The notes beneath the pieces were generated by a model. The model was not told the DNA's origin. It saw only the letters and a list, made by a program, of their open reading frames with translations, and searched no databases. The position numbers were made by a program, and so were the translations under genes. From positions 19,840 through 83,839 of the forward strand of contig ML133391.1 of NCBI GenBank assembly GCA_003864495.1: a DNA stretch of 64,000 bases. The letters run 5' to 3'. Below, piece after piece: positions 12,201 through 22,503 of this stretch. Numbering within the stretch: position 1 is the stretch's first letter; each line of letters begins with the position of its first letter. This stretch comes from Nemopilema nomurai. Its lineage: Eukaryota; Cnidaria; Scyphozoa; Rhizostomeae; Rhizostomatidae.

Positions 12201-15200
12201 GATTTTGGACTTCATTTCAAATTTGATTGTATAAAATAGACTACCCCTTTATTCGTTTACTCGGGAAAGAGAGTAGGGAAGCTGGTTTGTAACTAAGCAT
12301 ACATTTGGTCTCTTGAAATATACTAAACTTCATTTTTTGATACATGCTAAGGTAAATGCTTCAAAGTAAAAAGCTAGAGGGCAAAGCTTCCGGCTATTGT
12401 ACTCTTTCGCCATCATTGTTGTGAAAATTTCGGAAAAGTTGTTCAATACCAGAACACTGAAGCAACAGCAGTGATAAAAAGAAATATTTTTGGTGGAAAG
12501 CAACGTGTACCATTGTTCTAACGTCTCGCTATCAACAAAACCATACGCAAAAGTGGTTTGATGATAGCAGAAGTACCCACACAATAACATTTTGATAGAA
12601 ACAGGTGCTTTGGAAGAGGTAGGGGGCGTTTTGTGAAGAAATTTGGCCCCCATTTTAATAGGGCTTGGTAAGTTTACCTTGAAAAAGCTTCATCTTGCAG
12701 CCATAGTTAGAGTCGATAAACAAAGCATTGATCTCTGTATTTAGCTTAACCTGCTTCATGTATTTTATCTATTTATTTCTTTACTATCTGTTTCTTTTGA
12801 CTCCATACCGCTTTACTTTATTTCCGCACAATTATCTGCAAAAGAGTTTATCGCTAATTTCCAAAACAGCGCATTAATAATCATTTGAGTATATTTTAAT
12901 CGCGGTCTTTGATGACAAAGAAGGGCGCAACAGTATTGTTTAGAGGCATGAAGCTTTGCTGTAGATGGCTTCTGTGAAACAAATGCTTTAAAATGCAAAA
13001 CTCAGAAAACATAGGCATCTGGTGGTATAAATAGTAGGCAAATCGACTTCAAAAGTGTCAGAAACTGCTGCTTCCTTCCAAAAGGGGTAACAGATTGACG
13101 GAGTCGGGGAATCAAATCAAACAATACCGCACTGTGCCTTCTAATTTCATGTGGCATAACCGTTCTCAACTGCAAAGGGCGGCTACATAATCTAATCTAA
13201 TTTGTATCCTTAATCCACTTCTTCAGACTATTATTCCGCCCAATGTCTCATTATATCCACAAAGGAAATTGAAACCAGGTGGAAATGGATTTAGAATTTA
13301 ACTCTTCTGTTATCAAGTTTCCTTCGACAAAGTTTATTGTTACTTGAACAGAGAAGTTGCCTAAGATCATACAAGAAGAGGCCTAAAAGGCCAAGGTGTT
13401 ACAGAGCTATTAATGATTGGTATTTGAAAATGATATGTCTAAATATAGTTTATTCATCACAACAAATCTTACACTAACTGTAGAGGGGAGGACACACTTT
13501 CAAACTCTCATTAAAAGGATACAATATAAATAAGCGTTGCAATCTATCTTCAAGTTTGCAAATGTTTGGAACCGAATCTCCCAACCATTTTCGACAATAA
13601 AAAGCATATGCAAAAAACCATTTCCTAGATGGAGAAGACTTTTGATTCAATGTTTTTTAATCAATTTTCATGTCAACAATTTGCTACAGTTTCTTTCAGT
13701 GGCTCTTTTTTAGCAATAGTGGATGTTTAAAACTACTGCATTCATTATCAAAGGCAAAAAATTGCTTACAATTCTTAACATCAAAGAGCATCCTTCAAGT
13801 ATAGAAAATTTTGGGGGGATTGTAGTGTACACCTCTTTGCAGTAATATGTAAGCTTCCAAAGTTAATGTTCAGAATTAAAGATAACCAGCAATCCAACCA
13901 GTTTGTGCGCGCATTTGCTAGATCCTACTGCTTGAAATTAATTGGGGAAGCTATAGCTTTATCATACTTCAATTAACATTGCCTCGACCACGACTATGCA
14001 GGCAATTTCTTCAAGTGTAGAATTTGTTCTGTGAGCGTTATCTCAGAAGAAGACTTATTTGTCTGGTGTTCATTGGATTCAGATTGTCAAGGCATTGGAT
14101 TCTAAAAGCCCCTCCTCAAGCTGACTTTGAGAAAGTTAATGATATCACAGACTCCGACATGAAACTTGATATTTTTGCCTCAAGGTGGCCATTTTGGTTA
14201 AACCATTTATTTGCCATTCGTGTATGCGAGAAAAAAAGCTAATCAAGCTAATTCTTCAAATGTTTACAGCATTACCAAAGTTAGTCAAATTATTCGAACA
14301 TCTAGAATTGAAATACAGAGCTTGTCTCGTAGCACTAAGTAATCACATTTTCAATATGTTTGCTCTGGTTTTGGAAACGTCTGAGAACGAGAGGTCTCGC
14401 TAGAATAATAGCGATTCGTCTGGTCGACGGTGTTTTCCAACTGGCAAACATTCAAGAATGGTTATTGTCAGACAGTAGAGATTCGAAGATTGACACTTCC
14501 ATCCTCCGTCTCAAGGGATAAAAGGGCAGAGTCACGTGTAGAGTGAGCCAAGAACTGAAAGTGATTGACTGAAGGAGACCACCAATACTGTTGGTCGGAT
14601 GACTTGCCGAGCTCCATTGGTGCTGCTGAGAAGGAGCCGGATGCTGAAACGCTAAAAGAGAAGAAGGAAGGAGCAGATGGTTTGCACCCCCCTTTTAGGG
14701 GGGGGGGGGTCTAGAAGGGCTTGTGGGGTAGAGAGGTAAATGCTTCAGTCTTGTGAACCCATATGGGGCCAACATGTCAACAACAACTCCCCTGCATACA
14801 AGGGATAAACGAAAGAACAGTAGTTGGACAAAACGTAAGCAACTTGCGTCAAAGCTAGCACATAATGAAGACAATTTTTGATGACGTCACATTTGACGTC
14901 TCAATGACTTTTGGGAAGTACATATCAGCTTAATATTTGAAAGGAGTCAAGCATAATGAATCGAGCCATGTTTGGATATAGCATCATGCTTCGAAGTCTT
15001 TGAGTGCACGATGAATGTTCGACAGTCTTAAGTATAGACGTTGGGATTGGGTCATTTCACGATTCATTATATGTTTTGACAAAACATGATGACTGGGTTA
15101 TAGCTGTTCGCCTAACTATGGCTTTTCCTTCCTTCTACACATCATGCAAGTACGCAGAAGCAAACGCAGAATTCTCTGGGTACTCTTTCTCTCTGCCTTA

Positions 15201-17957
15201 TTGATTATGTAATTTTGCTTCTTTTGTTGCGCTAACTAATGTTTCCTAATATAATACCTGTCTTTCAATCTCCCACTTTCCTTTCCATTTTCTCAGCAAT
15301 ACCTACGTCATAGCACTATGTGTTTTGCATTTTTTCCGCACTTGATCATAAATTCTAACAATACACATTTTCAAAAGAAATATCATGTAAACAATTTCAA
15401 TCCTTTGTTTGGACCTTATTATATTGGTGCATTTAAATTCAATTACAAAAAGGAGGAGTCCATATTATTCTATGAAACGGATTGTTGATTCCTAATCCCG
15501 AAGCTGTTACAATTTGAAAAAAGAAATATAGAGCACAATGCAACTTTCTTGATTCTTATTAATAATTGCTCTCATTAGCAACCAGATTTCAATCTCTGCA
15601 TGAGTAGAAATATTTTCATGTAATAAATGTAGTGATATCAGGTTTCTAGATGAGCCCATTTCCCTGAAATTTCAAGCGCATATGGGTGAAGGTTCAACAA
15701 TGGAATGTTTGACATGCAATGATATATTCAAACCAGATATTTGAAGTCGAAAACGACCTTTTGTTGCCAGTACTGAAGAGTTTAGCAGAGTCGACAGAAC
15801 ACGCCTATGATATACAATTTTAGATCTCTGTGGTTTTATATCCCTGTTTAGCTTTGCGGGTGTTTATAAGCAAGTTTTTATTGGCGCATGAATTTTTCAT
15901 TAGTCAAAGACTTCTCTTGTCTGTGAGACACTTTTTAATCATCAAAGATGATAGTGTTTATCAGAATGAAAAGGTACGAAAGGGTTTCTCCCTGGAATGC
16001 TATTTTGGGCCTGAATTATGACAGCCATCATGCAGTTGAGACCCATGGAGAATCGGCCTTTCGTTTCGGTCAGCTCTACCACACACCTTGTCAGACAAAT
16101 CTAGCCAATGACGTCATTGCTTTTTCGAAGGCGAAGCTCACTCTATTAAAAGATTGCGTAGTGATGATTGCCGCTGTGGAGGACAACAGAAAGCCAAAGA
16201 GAACTTCGGAGATATATATGGTTTCAAGACTGGCTACTACATTTCAAATCACTGTCAAGTCTCATCTTTTTTTCATAATCATTTCTTAAATTCATACCAA
16301 CAATGCTGCAAAATCAAAGTAGCCTGCGTCACAGACCATCACCACTCTCCTCCAGCAAAATCAAAGCTGCTTTATAAACCCTTTAAGCACTTTTCCCCAA
16401 TGTTTGTACCTTAAAGTTGCGAAGTTGGGGATATGTGCCTCGTGGCCTTTTTTAAGATAAATAATGACCAAATACCCAGTGGAGTGTACAGTTAGTGGCA
16501 CCAACACAGAGAAATCTCTCCGGCTTAATCATTCATTCAGTTGTTTTTCAGTTTAACCCATGCAGTCTTGAGTATTTTGAAAATGGTGTTGATTAAGGTC
16601 TTTCAAATTGCAGCGTCTACAGTAATAACTGATAAAACTTTAAAACGCTTTGCACTACGGCTGGGTCGTGCTCAACTTGCTTCATAGAGAAACCTTAAGA
16701 GATGTTGGGTTATTTATAAGTTTATTGAAATTGGCCTTCAGAGTTCTCAATTTGCTTTCTTTAGTTTTTTTGCCATCTTTATCTACACCCAGTCTATACT
16801 ACGTTCCGCATGGCCTCTTTGAGTAAAAGAAGCTTTTTTAAAAAGAGGTAAACAACTTGTTCTTTTTTCTTTCACCCCATCCCCACTCTCCTTGACTCAT
16901 AAACGAACCTATGGGGCATATCATGGTGTCTATTTTGTTATTTCAGTGGACGCTGGGAAAGAAGATAAGATGTTGTCATTTATGTAACTTTAAGTGAAAT
17001 TTGCGTTCTTGAGCAAAACGGAGAACGTGCCTGGGATGGAAAGACACTGGGAATTAGGAAACGGGAAAACACTTTTCGCAGCTTAAAACTGTGCTCGGTC
17101 CGCGAAAAATCAACGGGGCGGACATTTTTAAGTTTAGAGAACAAATTAATGGAAACATTAAGCAGGTTGGAATTTACGATATGCAACATCCATGGGGATC
17201 ACAAGTTGTTTGTCTTTGCCCATAAGAATGACGTGTATGTAAGGCTGAAATTGTGCAAGAGTTGTGAGAGAACACCCCTCCAAAAGAGATCTCTAATTGA
17301 ATTACACTAGAGTTTTTTCAATTTTCATAATTACGAGCTCTATTTAATGACTGTAGTATGTGACACTAAATGTCATAATTTGTGACGTCGAAATCTTGAC
17401 TCCTCTTTATGGCTTTACTACAAAAAGATACTTTTGGGAGGTAACTGAGGGTGGGGCTTCTCTGGTGGCAATGCTGTAAAATAATACTTGAGCAGTTCCA
17501 AAATGATCGTTCGAATTTCCAGCTCTATTGATTGTAAAAGTAAATAATGCCTTTGCGCAAAAGCATAGAAGCACCAGAATAGAATAGAGTGTCTCACTCA
17601 TGATACAATAAAGATGGAACTATGGTGCAAAGCAATTCAGAACTGATTAACGGCTTTTTCTCCGGAATACAACCTGGTTTCAAAGCATAGAGTTGGAGTC
17701 ACGCTGAACAGCTGAAAATGAGCATGCAAATTAGGGTGCTGAATACACTCTTTTCAAGGAACAATTTTCGCTTAAATTTATTTGTCACGCCGGAGTGCTA
17801 TTCGGTAAAAGCTCCATCACAGTCTAATGAACTTTCCTAATGAGAGAATCTGACCAAAATTTTAGAAAAGAAGCTTAAATACGAAAAAAGGAATCACTCG
17901 TAGATTGAATAACTCGCTCCTGTAATTGGGCAAAACCTTTTTGTCGCCCCCTTAATT
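9245..17957. other. No recognised gene
   Basis: About 8.7 kb in which I recognise no exon, RNA gene or complete mobile element. Open frames exist, for example 9428-9718 (+), 10542-10901 (+, 119 codons) and 12330-12653 (-, 107 codons from ATG). None shows family sequence or a convincing exon pattern. A G-rich stretch with a 12-13-G run lies at about 14698-14710. Small or fast-evolving exons could be hidden here. Confidence 0.45.
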
Positions 17958-17970
17958 GTAGCCTAGCAAC
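17958..17970 (+). promoter_or_regulatory. RFX X-box motif
   Basis: The sequence gtagcctagcaac fits the RFX X-box consensus GTNRCC-(0-3 nt)-RGYAAC exactly, with a one-base spacer. In animals X-boxes close to start codons mark cilium genes. An ATG-initiated open frame begins 202 bp downstream at 18172, and a reversed CCAAT box (attgg) lies at about 17988. Whether the site drives that frame is inference. Confidence 0.5.
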
Positions 17971-18171
17971 GTAAAACGGTGGTCGCGATTGGTGCACTGC
18001 TCAAGAGTCACGGTCTATGGTGACCACGTGGTTTCGAATTTAACGAATGGTGTTTCACTACCTGGCTCGTTGTTGTTCATCAATTTTCGAATGATAAAAA
18101 TTGGGCAAATGAAGAAGCAGCCTCGTGCGCATAAGAAATCAGATGTGTCTTATTCCCGTAAAGGATAAACA

Positions 18172-18489
18172 ATGCTGGATTTGGGAACAACTATAAGGGA
18201 TGACCAGAGGACACAATGCAGTCCAAGTCCAGGATTAATTACTGCTAGGAGATATTCACCAAGAAAAGTACTGACAAAAAAAGATAATTATGAAGAACGA
18301 CAGGTCACAGACCAATCCTTTCACATAAAACAGATTTTTATTAGCCGAAAGATTTTCGACACAGTGGAAAATGTTTGTTCGCAGCAAACAGTATTTCTTG
18401 AGTCAAAGTGGTGTCATTGTGTTTTTCTAGGTCGCGCGTACAAAGTGAAATTGTGCTCAAGCTTGGAGTCTATGCATAAGGGGGTTTGA
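18172..18489 (+). CDS. Unidentified 105-codon ORF downstream of an X-box
   Basis: An ATG-initiated open frame on the plus strand. The first part, MLDLGTTIRDDQRTQCSPSP followed by GLITARRYSPRK, looks like a soluble basic N-terminus and is followed by a possible donor (AAA|gtactg) after codon 32. If that donor is used, this is a short first exon and the remaining frame is intronic. I do not recognise the protein. Support is only the start context, composition and the X-box 200 bp upstream. It may be a chance ORF. Confidence 0.25.
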   Translation: MLDLGTTIRDDQRTQCSPSPGLITARRYSPRKVLTKKDNYEERQVTDQSFHIKQIFISRKIFDTVENVCSQQTVFLESKWCHCVFLGRAYKVKLCSSLESMHKGV

Positions 18490-18864
18490 ACGTCAGTTAA
18501 ATTCAACATAACAGAGTTTACAAGCATGAGTGTTCAGAATTTTCCTCATTGGCTACAATCCCCCCGTGGAATTGAACCAATAAAGAACATCACAAAACAA
18601 TATCACTGCACTTTAATCATTGAGTATAAGATGAGACCCAGGCAAGAAGGGGGTGTGCCAATTCAGTACATAATGCAGTTGTGGAATGTTTTCATCCGTT
18701 CATTAGCAAACATCTCATAAGTTTGAACCCCTCTTTTAGCGTAACCATACGAGGCGTGGCTAGGCGTGACATTGTGCGATTTATCATTGATCTTCCCACC
18801 AACCTTTAGGTAAATGGCTATCCTTTCTGTGGACCAACTGAATTTAACATACACGCCTGTTTAC

Positions 18865-18937
18865 TTTCTACAGAAGCTACGCTGCTGAAGCTACCCATCA
18901 ATGCTTCCTCCACCGTGTTTTTGGTCCTCTCACTCAT
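18865..18937 (-). CDS. Possible first exon, 24 codons, unidentified
   Basis: An ATG in good context (ctagaaATGAGTG) opens a frame reading MSERTKNTVEEALMGSFSSV followed by ASVE, and ends at a possible donor (GAAA|gtaaac) in phase 1. It lies 245 bp left of the Harbinger element. No downstream exon was found, so this is only a candidate. Confidence 0.18.
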
Positions 18938-19181
18938 TTCTAATAGTCTCCAGTAATTAAAGCAACCCCAACAATCATTAAGACGAATCTTCTCTTCCAG
19001 ATACAAACAAACTCATTATCAAGCCACTTAAGAAGCTGTTTGGATTTCAGACAAAAGCAAAGCTGCCTTCTAAATATCCGACTGATTATTAGCCAATGAA
19101 AGACGCTTCCAAAAACTCCGGGGTAGTCCGCCAAAAGAAAGAAGACATTAAGAAAAATGTCATCAAACTCAGAGGCTTTAA

Positions 19182-19223
19182 GGCCCGGGTTAAACGTCGT
19201 GCTTCTCATGCGCCGAACCTAAT
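19182..19223 (+). repeat. Left terminal inverted repeat of the Harbinger element
   Basis: 42 bp, 40 of 42 identical to the reverse complement of 22459-22500; adjacent to the TAA target duplication at 19179-19181. Confidence 0.95.
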
Positions 19224-19262
19224 TGCTGAATTAAGTACATGAGAAGCTCGACGTTTAACTTA

Positions 19263-19336
19263 ATTAAGTTCGACAGAATCGATTAAGTTCGACAGAACGT
19301 CTCTGGCTCGACTTGTTCTGCCGTGCCGCACGGCAG
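19263..19336 (+). repeat. Harbinger subterminal repeats and hairpin
   Basis: The 16-mer attaagttcgacagaa occurs twice, at 19263-19278 and 19282-19297. A perfect 8-bp-arm hairpin (ctgccgtg-ccg-cacggcag) lies at 19318-19336. The core gttcgac recurs near the right end as well. Subterminal repeats of this kind are plausible binding sites for the element's Myb-like protein, which is inference. Confidence 0.6.
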
Positions 19337-19346
19337 TAGCACGACA

Positions 19347-19389
19347 CCAAGTTAAACGTCGTGCTTCTCATGTGCCGAACCTAACGCAT
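19347..19389 (+). repeat. Inner inverted repeat, left copy
   Basis: This repeats 34 bp of the left terminal repeat in direct orientation (gttaaacgtcgtgcttctca onward), 165 bp inside the element. It pairs in inverted orientation with 22381-22419: both read ccaagttaaacgtcg, then a variable centre, then cgaacctaa and gc. The element therefore has two nested sets of inverted repeats. Confidence 0.85.
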
Positions 19390-19563
19390 AAATTATTTTT
19401 AATTATTTTGAACGTTAAAACGAGGTTAGGCATGCGCAGATGAGATAGGAAAAAGGCGCCAACGACAAACTTACGCCATTCCGACGAGTCATCGTTCACT
19501 TCACTTTCACTCGTGTTCTTGAAAATTTAGAAGTTTATTCAATTCGTATTCAGTATAACGATC

Positions 19564-20844
19564 ATGGCATCAAATTCACGAAACATAGACAATTGCGAAT
19601 CATGTATGAAGCAGACTAAATATATCTGCATAACTTGCGGGGTACCAGTCTGTACAGTTTGTTGTTTGGAGGAGTTAGATGAAGAAACCCAAGGCTGGAT
19701 TCCATGCCGGAGTGTAGGCTACTGTTCTGTTTGTAAGGTGCAACAGTTTGAGTCATCAAAAGTTGAATTGATATCACCATCAAGGTATGTATTTCATATT
19801 CAAGCCTTTTCTGAATAAATATTAGTTTAGTGGGTTCCTGGTTCTTATTCTTGAATAGGCCAAATTACAAGCTTATCATTAAAAATTACTACTACTTTGC
19901 TTGCCTACCATTTTTGTTTTTCTGCTTTTAGTCCTAACAGTAACAAAGAAGATGAGGAAGCAGATTTTGAAAGTGGGAATGAGAGTAATGCTGATGGGCC
20001 ACCATTAAAAAAAAGAAAGAAAGAAAAGAAATCTGGCAGAAAGACAAGTTGGCCTGACACTTTACTTGCTGACTTTATTGATATCATTGTATCCAATGAA
20101 TATTTCAAGAAAAAACTAATTTTCCAGAATGTCAAAAATCAAAAAAATGGTGAAATATATGGGAACATTTTAAAAGAACTTAAAAAGCGTGTTCATGCTA
20201 GAAATGAGAATTGCAACTACACTGTAATCCAGCTCCGTAATAAATTTAAGAAGGTAGTTGGGGAGTGCAAGAAAGCAGCACTTGTAATGAAAACTGCAAG
20301 TGGAATAAAGAGATTCCAAGAAGAAAAGAATTACGGAGTTTGGTTCAATCAGCTGCTAGAGCTGGTGAAAACAAGAGAAAGCTGCCAGCCGGAACAAGCC
20401 ATCGAACCAAGTGAGCGATCTTTTGATTCCACAAGTGAGTGTGTTGCTCCAGCTGAATCAACACCAGAATTTTTCATCCCAGTCATGAAGGGCACCAAAA
20501 AGAGTCCCCCCAAGGAACAGCAATTCAAGGAGATGCTGGGCCTTATGAAAAACATTGCTGAAAAAGACCCAATGAGTGATTTTTTGAAATTCATGAGGGA
20601 ACAAGAGGAAAGAGAAAGGAAACACGAACTTGCAGTGATTTCTTTGATCATGAACCAACAAACGATGCCACCACAGCAGCAGCAATTTCTGAATTACAGC
20701 AACATGAATCCAGTCATCCAGCAACATCCTTATGATCATAATACCATGAATCACATGGCTGGCAGCAGTTCTGCTTATAACAGCTTCATGCAAGAACTGA
20801 ATAGTGTCAATGAGACATCTGAGAAAACTTTCACGAAATTGTGA
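19564..20844 (+). CDS. Harbinger Myb/SANT-like DNA-binding protein with Cys-rich N-terminus
   Basis: Two exons, 19564-19784 and 19932-20844, joined in phase 2 (AG|gtatgt ... ttttag|T), give 377 aa. Residues about 11-60 form a compact Cys-rich module with CESC, CITC, CTVCC and CSVC pairs, a likely zinc-binding fold. Residues about 99-111 are a basic nuclear-localisation-like run (LKKRKKEKKSGRK). Residues about 112-205 resemble the trihelix/Myb-SANT domain of Harbinger accessory proteins (SWPDTLLADFIDIIVS, LRNKFKKVVGECKKAA, YGVWFNQLLELV). The C-terminus has a charged helix (MREQEERERKHE) and a Gln-rich stretch. In the family this protein binds subterminal DNA and carries the transposase into the nucleus. 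Without the splice the first exon would stop at 19818. The zinc module is not something I associate with every family member. Confidence 0.88.
19785..19931 (+). other. Intron of the Harbinger Myb-like gene
   Basis: 147-bp intron with donor ag|gtatgt and a pyrimidine-rich acceptor (tttttctgcttttag). Removing it joins a Ser codon across the junction and fuses the Cys-rich module to the Myb-like part. Confidence 0.8.
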
Positions 20845-20994
20845 TGTTGAGTTATGAAAACTTTATTATCTAACAAAATACTCTTAAAAGTTAATATCTT
20901 AAAGGTTAATATCTTAAAAGTCAAATTGGAACCATAACTGTTAACAAAGAATAATGAAAAGTCACTGTGTTCAACTCTGTGTTTTCATCTATGA

Positions 20995-22314
20995 TCATTT
21001 CTTAGAAGTCTCAGCTAATTCTTTTGCCAATTTGGACTCAAGAGTCTTCCTTATTTGAACTGCCTTGTTATCACGTGCATCAAAAATCTTTCTGCTGGTA
21101 CTCATGAGAAGAAGGTCACGGATTGTTGCTCTGTCTCTTCTTTGACTGCTTTGTGGGTCAATTGATACATCAAGCTTTGAAGGCAGAGTGTCTCCACAAT
21201 CAAGGCAAATATTATGTAAAACTAAACAGGCTAAGGTAGCAACTTTGATTTCGTAGACATTGCCCTCAGACTTTCGCAACAAGAACCGCCATCTTCCTTT
21301 AAGCTGGCCAAATGCTCCCTCAATGACCATACGGGCACGACTCAGTCTGTAGTTGAAATAGCGTTGTTCTTTTGTCAAAACAGCATTGGTGTAAGGTTTC
21401 ATTAAAAATGATTCAAAGGGGAAGGCAGAATCTCCAAGAATAAGAGGGGGGATTTTAACAGCATCTATTTGTTGGCAGATCTCTGGAATCATTTTTCCAT
21501 CTTTTATCTTCTTCCACAAAGAGGTTGATTGCAAAATGATTGAGTCATGGGAATTCCCAGGGAAGCCACAACTTCCCCAAATGAAACGATATTTGGCATC
21601 CACTAATGCCATTAAAACAATTGAATAGAAGTTCTTGAAATTGTGATATTCTTTTCGAGAACTTTGGCCACCAGGTGGGCATTTAATGGGGATGTGGCAT
21701 CCATCAACAGCTGCCCAACTACAGGGAAACTGCCAAAGCTCTTCCATATCTAATATCTTGCTCTGGAATTCATCTTCAGTTTTTGGCATATTATTAGATA
21801 CGAATTGTTCCCAAAGACAGAAAACAATTACTTGGGTGACCTCGTTGACAATCCTTGTGACTGTTGAACGTGCTAGGCCTACCATTTCCCCTATGCTGTA
21901 AAGATAATCCCCTCTACCAAGACGATAGAGACAGATTGCCAAACGAAGTTCTGGAGAGATGGGTTCTTCAGTAAGCGTTTGTCTCTCAAGTTGCGGTCTT
22001 ATTCTTGTCAGTATAAATTCAAATGTCGATCTTGATACTCTTAGTGTTTGCTTGAATCGTTTATCGTCGTAGGTAAACCACAGTTTCTCCCACCAACCTG
22101 TATTTCTTGGCAACCTTCTGCATGACCTAACCCTAGCCCGTGATGTTGTCAACTCGCCAAATAAATACGTAGCTGCCAGCAGAAACGACCTCAATGTCAG
22201 TAGCCTTTGTTGTAGAATAATGGCCATTCCTTTAATCAACAAATTTCGACGCTTACGACGCTTTGAAATTAAACTTTTCAACAGTAAGGTTTTCGCTCTG
22301 CGAGTTAAGGCCAT
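20995..22314 (-). CDS. Harbinger transposase, DDE_Tnp_4 / HARBI1-like
   Basis: A single intronless 439-aa frame. The catalytic triad is visible: D204 in AAVDGCHIPIKCP, D295 in LILGDSAFPF, and E332 in RARMVIEGAFGQLKGRWRFL. A fourth conserved Asp, D257, sits in GNSHDSII. Residues about 138-160 (YSIGEMVGLARSTVTRIVNE) are a helix-turn-helix. This is the DDE nuclease that cuts and pastes the element, leaving TWA duplications. Length and motifs are normal for the family, and there is no stop or frameshift. It converges on the Myb-like gene with 150 bp between the two stop codons. Host HARBI1 is its domesticated relative, but the flanking inverted repeats show that this copy is a transposon gene. 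Confidence 0.97.
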   Translation of the reverse strand: MALTRRAKTLLLKSLISKRRKRRNLLIKGMAIILQQRLLTLRSFLLAATYLFGELTTSRARVRSCRRLPRNTGWWEKLWFTYDDKRFKQTLRVSRSTFEFILTRIRPQLERQTLTEEPISPELRLAICLYRLGRGDYLYSIGEMVGLARSTVTRIVNEVTQVIVFCLWEQFVSNNMPKTEDEFQSKILDMEELWQFPCSWAAVDGCHIPIKCPPGGQSSRKEYHNFKNFYSIVLMALVDAKYRFIWGSCGFPGNSHDSIILQSTSLWKKIKDGKMIPEICQQIDAVKIPPLILGDSAFPFESFLMKPYTNAVLTKEQRYFNYRLSRARMVIEGAFGQLKGRWRFLLRKSEGNVYEIKVATLACLVLHNICLDCGDTLPSKLDVSIDPQSSQRRDRATIRDLLLMSTSRKIFDARDNKAVQIRKTLESKLAKELAETSKK

Positions 22315-22380
22315 TTTGAAAAATTATGTTGATCTTTAATCGATGGCTGTTGCTTGGATACCGCCCCGACCGTAATTTTC

Positions 22381-22419
22381 TGCGCATTAGGTTCGACCAT
22401 GGTTCGACGTTTAACTTGG
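22381..22419 (-). repeat. Inner inverted repeat, right copy
   Basis: Read on the minus strand it is ccaagttaaacgtcg, a short diverged centre, then cgaacctaatgcgca, matching the inner left copy at 19347-19389. It lies 81 bp inside the right end. Confidence 0.8.
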
Positions 22420-22458
22420 CGGCCGCGCTAACGTCGCGCTTCTGGTGAACTCAATTGT

Positions 22459-22500
22459 ATTAGGTTCGGCACATGAGAAGCACGACGTTTAACCTGGGCC
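22459..22500 (-). repeat. Right terminal inverted repeat of the Harbinger element
   Basis: The partner of 19182-19223; the TAA target duplication follows at 22501-22503. Confidence 0.95.
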
Positions 22501-22503
22501 TAA

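Larger units (their letters stand above)
19182..22500. mobile_element. PIF/Harbinger DNA transposon, complete, 3319 bp
   Basis: The terminal inverted repeats are 42 bp (19182-19223 and 22459-22500) with two mismatches, beginning GGCCCGGGTTAAACGTCGTG on the left and GGCCCAGGTTAAACGTCGTG read inward from the right. The flanking target duplication is TAA (19179-19181 and 22501-22503), the TWA trinucleotide that PIF/Harbinger elements prefer. Two genes face each other: a spliced Myb/SANT-like gene on plus and a DDE transposase on minus. That is the canonical two-protein arrangement, in which the Myb-like protein helps bring the transposase to the nucleus and to the ends. Both frames are open, so the copy may be autonomous and fairly recent. 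Confidence 0.96.

Noticed and set aside
12330..12653. 107-codon ATG-initiated minus-strand frame
   Set aside because: Length is possible by chance in a window this size; no recognisable motif and no neighbouring exons.
14685..14712. Complementary C and G runs suggesting a hairpin
   Set aside because: Homopolymer complementarity of about five or six pairs is not evidence of a structured element.
17407..17601. 64-codon minus-strand frame beginning like a signal peptide (SILVLLCFCAKALF)
   Set aside because: Attractive N-terminus, but no downstream exon and only a modest donor; not enough to call a gene.
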